Source: Gammaproteobacteria bacterium
GTDB lineage: Bacteria > Pseudomonadota > Gammaproteobacteria > 21-64-14
NCBI GenBank assembly: GCA_027013145.1
Contig: JALUXX010000058.1
Coordinates: 1 to 37,251 of the forward strand
DNA: 37,251 nucleotides
Direction: 5' to 3'
Below the pieces are notes generated by a model. That model did not search any database. It was not told the origin of the DNA and saw nothing but the letters and a program-made list of their open reading frames with translations. The stretch's first letter is position 1; every line of letters starts with the position of its first letter. A program made the translations under genes and the position numbers. This document shows, one piece after another, positions 33,672 to 37,251 of the stretch.

Positions 33672-35261
33672 ATGAGCACCGTAGACATCGACGCCATGGA
33701 GGAACAGCATCATCCGCGGGGTATCACCCGCTGGCTGTACACGACCAACCACAAGGACATCGGCATCCTGTATATCGCGTTCGGGTTTCTGATGTTCATC
33801 GTGGGCGGCATTCTCGCGATGCTGATCCGTGCGGAGCTGATGGAGCCCGGGATGAAGGTCATGGGTCCCGAACTCTACAACCAGATCATCTCGGTGCACG
33901 GGCTGGTGATGGTCTTCGCCGCATTGATGCCCGTGAGCGCGGGGATGGTCAACTATCTGATCCCGATGATGATCGGCGCGCCCGACATGGCGCTGCCGAG
34001 GCTCAACAACTTTAGCTTCTGGCTTCTGCCGCCGGCAGCGATCTTGCTGGTCCTGCCGTGGCTGCTGGAGTTTTTCGGCATCGGCAACGGGACCCTGGAT
34101 ACCGGTTGGACCATGTATGCGCCGCTATCCGTGCAGAGCGGTCCGGGAATGGACTTCGCCATCTTCGCGGTGCTGTTGCTGTTCCTGTCGTCGACGCTGG
34201 CCTCGATCAACATCCTGGTCACGGTACTCAACCTGCGCGCCCCCGGGATGACCTGGGACAAGATCCCCATCTTCGTATGGAGCTGGGTCAATACGGCGGT
34301 GTTGCTGATCGTCGTATTTCCGGCGTTGGCGGGCGCAGCGATCATGCTGCTGCTGGATCGGCACTTTGGGACGCATTTTTTCAGCGCAGCCGGCGGCGGG
34401 GACCCCCTGCTTTGGGTCCACATGTTCTGGTTCTTCGGACACCCCGAGGTCTACATCCTGTTGCTGCCGACGGCTGGAATCCTGGTGCATATCCTGTCGA
34501 CCTTCGCGCGCAAGCCGGTCTACGGGTACAAAGCGCAGGTCTATTCGTTTGCTGCGATCACGATGATTTCGGTGATCGTCTGGGCGCATCACATGTATAC
34601 GTCTGGACTGCCGACGGCGGCGAACATTTATTTCATGTTCTCGACCATGGCGATCTCGATTCCGGTCGGGATTCTGTTCATCTGCTGGTTCGGGACCATT
34701 TGGAAAGGGTCGATGACCTTCGAGACGCCGATGCTGTTCGCTCTCGGATACATCGTGTTGTTCGGAATCGGAGGGCTGACCGGCCTTATCCTTTCGGACG
34801 CGGCGGCGGATCAGCAATACCACGGGGCCTACTTCGTCATCGCCCATTTCCACTATACGCTGATCGGGGGCCCGGTGATGGGCGTGCTTGCTGCGTCCTA
34901 CTACTATCTTCCGAAACTGACCGGCCGGATGTACGACGAGACGCTCGGGAAATGGCATTTTTGGCTGACGATGATCGGATTCAACGTAACTTTCTTTCCG
35001 CAGTTCCTGCTCGGAATCGACGGGATGCCGCGGCGGATTGCGGACTACGCCGTCAAGTTCGCACCGCTCAACATGGCGTCGAGCATCGGGGCGTTCGTCC
35101 TCGGAGCGGCGCAGTTGATCTTCCTGTACAACGTGTACCGGACCCTGGTGGGTGCAGGGAAGCCGGCGACGGGTCGGGTGTGGGACGGTGCACAGGGTCT
35201 CGAATTTACCTTGCCTTCGCCGCCTCCCTACCACACCTTCGAGGTACCTCCCACGGTCTAG
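33672..35261 (+). CDS. coxA: Cytochrome c oxidase subunit I (A-type D channel, no canonical K channel)
   Basis: The catalytic subunit that reduces O2 to water, 529 residues with 12 helices. Ligands are intact: H76 and H394 (heme a), H392 (heme a3), H257, H306 and H307 (Cu-B), and Y261, which cross-links to H257 in GHPEVY. D-channel residues N94, D105, N112 and E259 are conserved. The K-channel positions are not: the canonical Ser, Thr and Lys of helices VI and VIII are V272, V332 and L335 (IPVGILFICW in place of IPTGIKxFSW). At the Mg site the Asp after H384 is G385. Arginines of GMPRRIADY that hold heme propionates are kept. The start ATG at 33672 follows GGGGGAGGGAG. Confidence 0.97.
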   Translation: MSTVDIDAMEEQHHPRGITRWLYTTNHKDIGILYIAFGFLMFIVGGILAMLIRAELMEPGMKVMGPELYNQIISVHGLVMVFAALMPVSAGMVNYLIPMMIGAPDMALPRLNNFSFWLLPPAAILLVLPWLLEFFGIGNGTLDTGWTMYAPLSVQSGPGMDFAIFAVLLLFLSSTLASINILVTVLNLRAPGMTWDKIPIFVWSWVNTAVLLIVVFPALAGAAIMLLLDRHFGTHFFSAAGGGDPLLWVHMFWFFGHPEVYILLLPTAGILVHILSTFARKPVYGYKAQVYSFAAITMISVIVWAHHMYTSGLPTAANIYFMFSTMAISIPVGILFICWFGTIWKGSMTFETPMLFALGYIVLFGIGGLTGLILSDAAADQQYHGAYFVIAHFHYTLIGGPVMGVLAASYYYLPKLTGRMYDETLGKWHFWLTMIGFNVTFFPQFLLGIDGMPRRIADYAVKFAPLNMASSIGAFVLGAAQLIFLYNVYRTLVGAGKPATGRVWDGAQGLEFTLPSPPPYHTFEVPPTV

Positions 35262-35360
35262 CCATGGCCGCCGGAGTGCCACGGGAATGGGGTTAATGAC
35301 GTACGCGGCGCAGGCGGTCCAGCGGAACGGTTGCAACGGGAGCTTTCGGAGAGCGCGCGG

Positions 35361-36221
35361 ATGAGCATATCGCAGGCACATGGCGGGCACTATTACCTGC
35401 CGAAACCGAGTCCGTACCCGGCCCTGATGTCGACGGCCCTGCTCCTGCTCGGGGCCGGTGGGGCGCTGGCGGTCAACGGGTACGTGCTCCCGGCTGGCTG
35501 GCTGGCGGGAGCCGGGGGCCTGCTGGTCGTCTACGTGCTCTCGGGCTGGGTGGGGGATGTGATCCGCGAAAACCGCCGCGGTGTGTACGGCGAGAAGGAG
35601 GGCGTTTCGTTCCGATGGGGAATGGGTTGGTTCATCGCCTCCGAGGTGATCTTTTTCAGCAGCCTGTTCGGGGTATTGTTCTACGAACGTAACATTGCTG
35701 TCCCCTGGCTCGCCTCCCTGAATTCCCACTATTCCCCCTGGGCGGGATTCAAGGCGGTGTGGCCGACGAGCGGGCCGGCGGGCGCGGCGTTCACACCGGA
35801 GCACGCATGGGGCATACCGGCGCTCAATACGCTCATCCTGCTGAGTTCCGGCGTGACGGTCACATGGGGTCTGCAGCAAATCACCAAGGGGCACCGCCGC
35901 GCGGCGACGTGGGCGGTCGGCGCGACCATATTGCTGGGCGGGGTCTTCCTGGCGCTGCAGTGCCGCGAGTTCTATCTCGCCTACACCGAGCTGCACCTGA
36001 CTCTCGGTTCGGGGGTGTACGGTGCCACCTTTTTCATTCTCACCGGCTTCCACGGGCTGCACGTGACGATCGGTATGATCATGTTGAGTGTGATCTTCGG
36101 TCGTTGTTTGAAGGGGCACTTCGGGCCGGACAACCACTTCGGATTCGAGGCGGTGTCTTGGTACTGGCATTTTGTGGATGTCGTATGGCTGATGCTGTTT
36201 ATCTTCGTCTACTGGCTGTAG
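35361..36221 (+). CDS. coxC: Cytochrome c oxidase subunit III
   Basis: A 286-residue subunit with seven helices that stabilises subunit I and its proton uptake. It opens with HYYLPKPSPYPALMS, the usual N-terminal motif, continues with GWFIASEVIFFSSLFGVLFY, and ends with the histidine-rich GFHGLHVTIGMIML and FEAVSWYWHFVDVVWLMLF, the family signature. The ATG at 35361 is chosen over an in-frame codon ten residues upstream because HYYLPK is reached at the normal distance. The 99 bases between coxA and coxC hold no ctaG gene, unlike the usual coxB-coxA-ctaG-coxC order. Confidence 0.95.
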   Translation: MSISQAHGGHYYLPKPSPYPALMSTALLLLGAGGALAVNGYVLPAGWLAGAGGLLVVYVLSGWVGDVIRENRRGVYGEKEGVSFRWGMGWFIASEVIFFSSLFGVLFYERNIAVPWLASLNSHYSPWAGFKAVWPTSGPAGAAFTPEHAWGIPALNTLILLSSGVTVTWGLQQITKGHRRAATWAVGATILLGGVFLALQCREFYLAYTELHLTLGSGVYGATFFILTGFHGLHVTIGMIMLSVIFGRCLKGHFGPDNHFGFEAVSWYWHFVDVVWLMLFIFVYWL

Positions 36222-36308
36222 CTCCCAGCTCGGGTGCGGGAGGCCGCGGACGTGGCACAGATCCGCACCGGAATGGGGTGGCTGAGAATACGCGATCGGG
36301 GGCGGGAA

Positions 36309-36773
36309 ATGGGGATTGACTGCGCGGGCATTCGTGAAGCGCGGCTGGAACGGGCGGACTCGGGTGCCCCGGGACGGGAGCGGATCATGGATCTGCTCAA
36401 GGGGCGGAAGATCCGCTCGACGCCGCACCGGGTCGCGGTCGCTCAGGCGTTGTTTTCGCGCCCGCAGCATCTTACGGCCGACGAGGTGCTCGCCAAGGTC
36501 AACGGCGGACCGAGGAGGATTTCAAGGCCGACGGTATACAACACGCTCAACCTCCTGGTCCGGAGGGGGCTGGTCCGCGAGCTCGTCATCGATCCGGAGC
36601 GCAGGATCTTTGACGGCAATCTGGAGGAGCACCATCATCTGTACGACCCGGCGACGGGGACGCTGACGGATCTGCCGGTGTCGGCCGTGACCCTCGACGA
36701 TTCGGTGATGGAGGCGCACCCTGAGGGATGCGGATTTGATGTCGTGATTCGCCTGCGCCGCCGGGCCGATTGA
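36309..36773 (+). CDS. Fur-superfamily regulator, Irr-like
   Basis: A winged-helix DNA-binding protein of about 154 residues. The recognition part reads RSTPHRVAVAQALF and SRPTVYNTLNLLVRRGLV, typical of Fur proteins. In the sensing part it has three consecutive histidines, H108-H110 (EEHHHLYDPATG), as in Irr, and ends DVVIRLRRR, again as in Irr. The C-x-x-C zinc motifs of Fur are absent; only two cysteines exist (C5 and one in GCGFD). Irr proteins of Alphaproteobacteria sense heme and control heme synthesis, so the place between coxC and ctaB suits. No classical heme motif (Cys-Pro) is visible. The ATG at 36387 (128 residues) has a better ribosome site, GGGAG, so the start is open. Confidence 0.8.
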   Translation: MGIDCAGIREARLERADSGAPGRERIMDLLKGRKIRSTPHRVAVAQALFSRPQHLTADEVLAKVNGGPRRISRPTVYNTLNLLVRRGLVRELVIDPERRIFDGNLEEHHHLYDPATGTLTDLPVSAVTLDDSVMEAHPEGCGFDVVIRLRRRAD

Positions 36774-37102
36774 GACCAGCGTAAATGGTTTCCGGCCATT
36801 CCGGAGCCTCCCGTGGCCCGGATGCAGGCCGTAGGCCGAAATCCGGGAATCGCGGTTCTGGGGGAATTTCCGTCCCCGGGATGCGCTGCGCTCCATCCGG
36901 GCCACATCTTAGGGTTGCCCCATTCGGGGGACATGCCGGTTTGCTTCCGGATTCCGCATCTCTGCATCCGGGCGACGGGTGCCAGGCATTTCCGTAGGCC
37001 TCGCGGGAGCGGTCCGAGAACCGTATTGACTACTCATGCAGCATTGCGATTCCTGCCGAGTCCCCGATTTTTCGAGTGCGCGCGGCGGGGAGCGAGGTGG
37101 TG
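36774..37102. other. Intergenic region before ctaB
   Basis: About 330 bases filled mainly by the palindromic repeat at 36813-36905 and a smaller inverted repeat, CCGGAT at 36947-36952 and ATCCGG at 36966-36971, that looks like part of a second copy. I see no clear promoter for ctaB. Confidence 0.5.
36813..36905. repeat. 93-base interspersed repeat with GTGGCCCGGATG terminal inverted repeats
   Basis: The ends GTGGCCCGGATG (36813-36824) and CATCCGGGCCAC (36894-36905) are perfect 12-base inverted repeats. Inside are GCAGGCCGTAGGCCGAAATC and GCGCTGCGCTCCATC, the pattern of the widespread gammaproteobacterial element that reads roughly CCCGGATG-G-GCGCAGC-AAATCCGGG. It would fold into a long hairpin in RNA. 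Such units are small non-autonomous elements; any role at this site is unknown. Confidence 0.75.
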
Positions 37103-37251
37103 ATGGCGAACGCGGTTGAGAGTCGGTGGGAGCGTGCGGGCTGGGATCCGCTGGGCACGGTGCGGGCCTATCTGGGCCTGTGCAAGGTGCGAGTGGTGGC
37201 GCTGATCGTGTTCACGGCGATGGTGGGGATGTTTCTGTCCACGCCGGGGAT
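37103..37251 (+). CDS. ctaB: Heme O synthase (protoheme IX farnesyltransferase), N-terminal part
   Basis: The first 49 residues are present before the window ends. They match the start of CtaB/CyoE: AYLGLCKVRVVALIVFTAMV and GMFLSTPG, where the family has YxxLTKPRVxxLIVFTAxVGMFLAxPG. The usual Pro of KPR is Val here. The enzyme adds a farnesyl group to heme b to make heme O, the precursor of heme A for CoxA, so the gene belongs to the oxidase cluster. GAGGTGGTG precedes the ATG; a GTG one codon upstream is also possible. The UbiA-type Asp motifs lie beyond the edge. Confidence 0.9.
   Translation, partial: MANAVESRWERAGWDPLGTVRAYLGLCKVRVVALIVFTAMVGMFLSTPG

Noticed and set aside
34125-36470. 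Minus-strand open frame of about 781 codons across coxA, coxC and the regulator
   Set aside because: It crosses three conserved genes and an intergenic gap and has no domain; shadow frame.

Overview
The window is high-GC DNA from what looks like a gammaproteobacterium with aerobic respiration. It carries a complete 14-gene complex I operon with separate nuoC and nuoD and a mitochondrial-like NuoG, an A-type cytochrome c oxidase cluster, a VPLPA/PEP-CTERM protein, and interspersed palindromes typical of Gammaproteobacteria. The coxB-coxA-coxC order without ctaG would fit an acidophilic iron or sulfur oxidiser of the Acidiferrobacter/Acidithiobacillus kind, but that is inference and no taxonomic marker settles it.

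Layout. 1-160: tail of an IS3-type transposase that cuts into the 3' end of an alkA-like glycosylase gene. 1070-5273: a redox and stress island with an FAD/NAD oxidoreductase (minus), a glutathione S-transferase, a hemerythrin-domain protein and a DUF488 protein. 5298-5359: a long palindrome. 5386-6351: an EamA exporter (minus). 6836-7304: a decayed small lipoprotein gene. 7334-22211: a sigma-70-like promoter followed by nuoABCDEFGHIJKLMN, all on the plus strand, with gaps of at most 79 bases and several overlaps. 22400-22564: two tandem hairpins. 23045-23941: a secreted VPLPA-CTERM protein. 24311-28940: a three-gene block (small PgaD-like membrane protein, PgaC-like glycosyltransferase, TPR/beta-barrel outer-membrane protein) that looks like a polysaccharide synthesis and export machine. 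29030-29106: initiator tRNA-fMet. 29356-31593: a large lipoprotein on the minus strand. 32412-36221: coxB, coxA and coxC. 36309-36773: an Irr-like Fur-family regulator. 36813-36905: a palindromic repeat. 37103 to the right edge: the start of ctaB (heme O synthase).

How it fits together. Complex I (NADH to quinone) and the cox cluster (cytochrome c to oxygen) are the two ends of an aerobic chain. ctaB supplies the heme A precursor for CoxA, and the Irr-like regulator between cox and ctaB may tie oxidase or heme synthesis to iron or heme status. The VPLPA-CTERM protein and the Pga-like block suggest a matrix or exopolysaccharide function.

Most notable observation. By eye alignment, the oxidase has lost every polar residue I can place in the canonical K proton channel: Ser to Val272, Thr to Val332 and Lys to Leu335 in CoxA, and the entrance Glu to Gln91 in CoxB. 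The D channel, the Cu-B/heme ligands and the cross-linked Tyr are intact. Other points are an exact 411-base fourfold repeat inside the outer-membrane protein gene, a tRNA promoter whose -35 lies in the loop of a hairpin, and two palindrome families whose arms fit one degenerate pattern.
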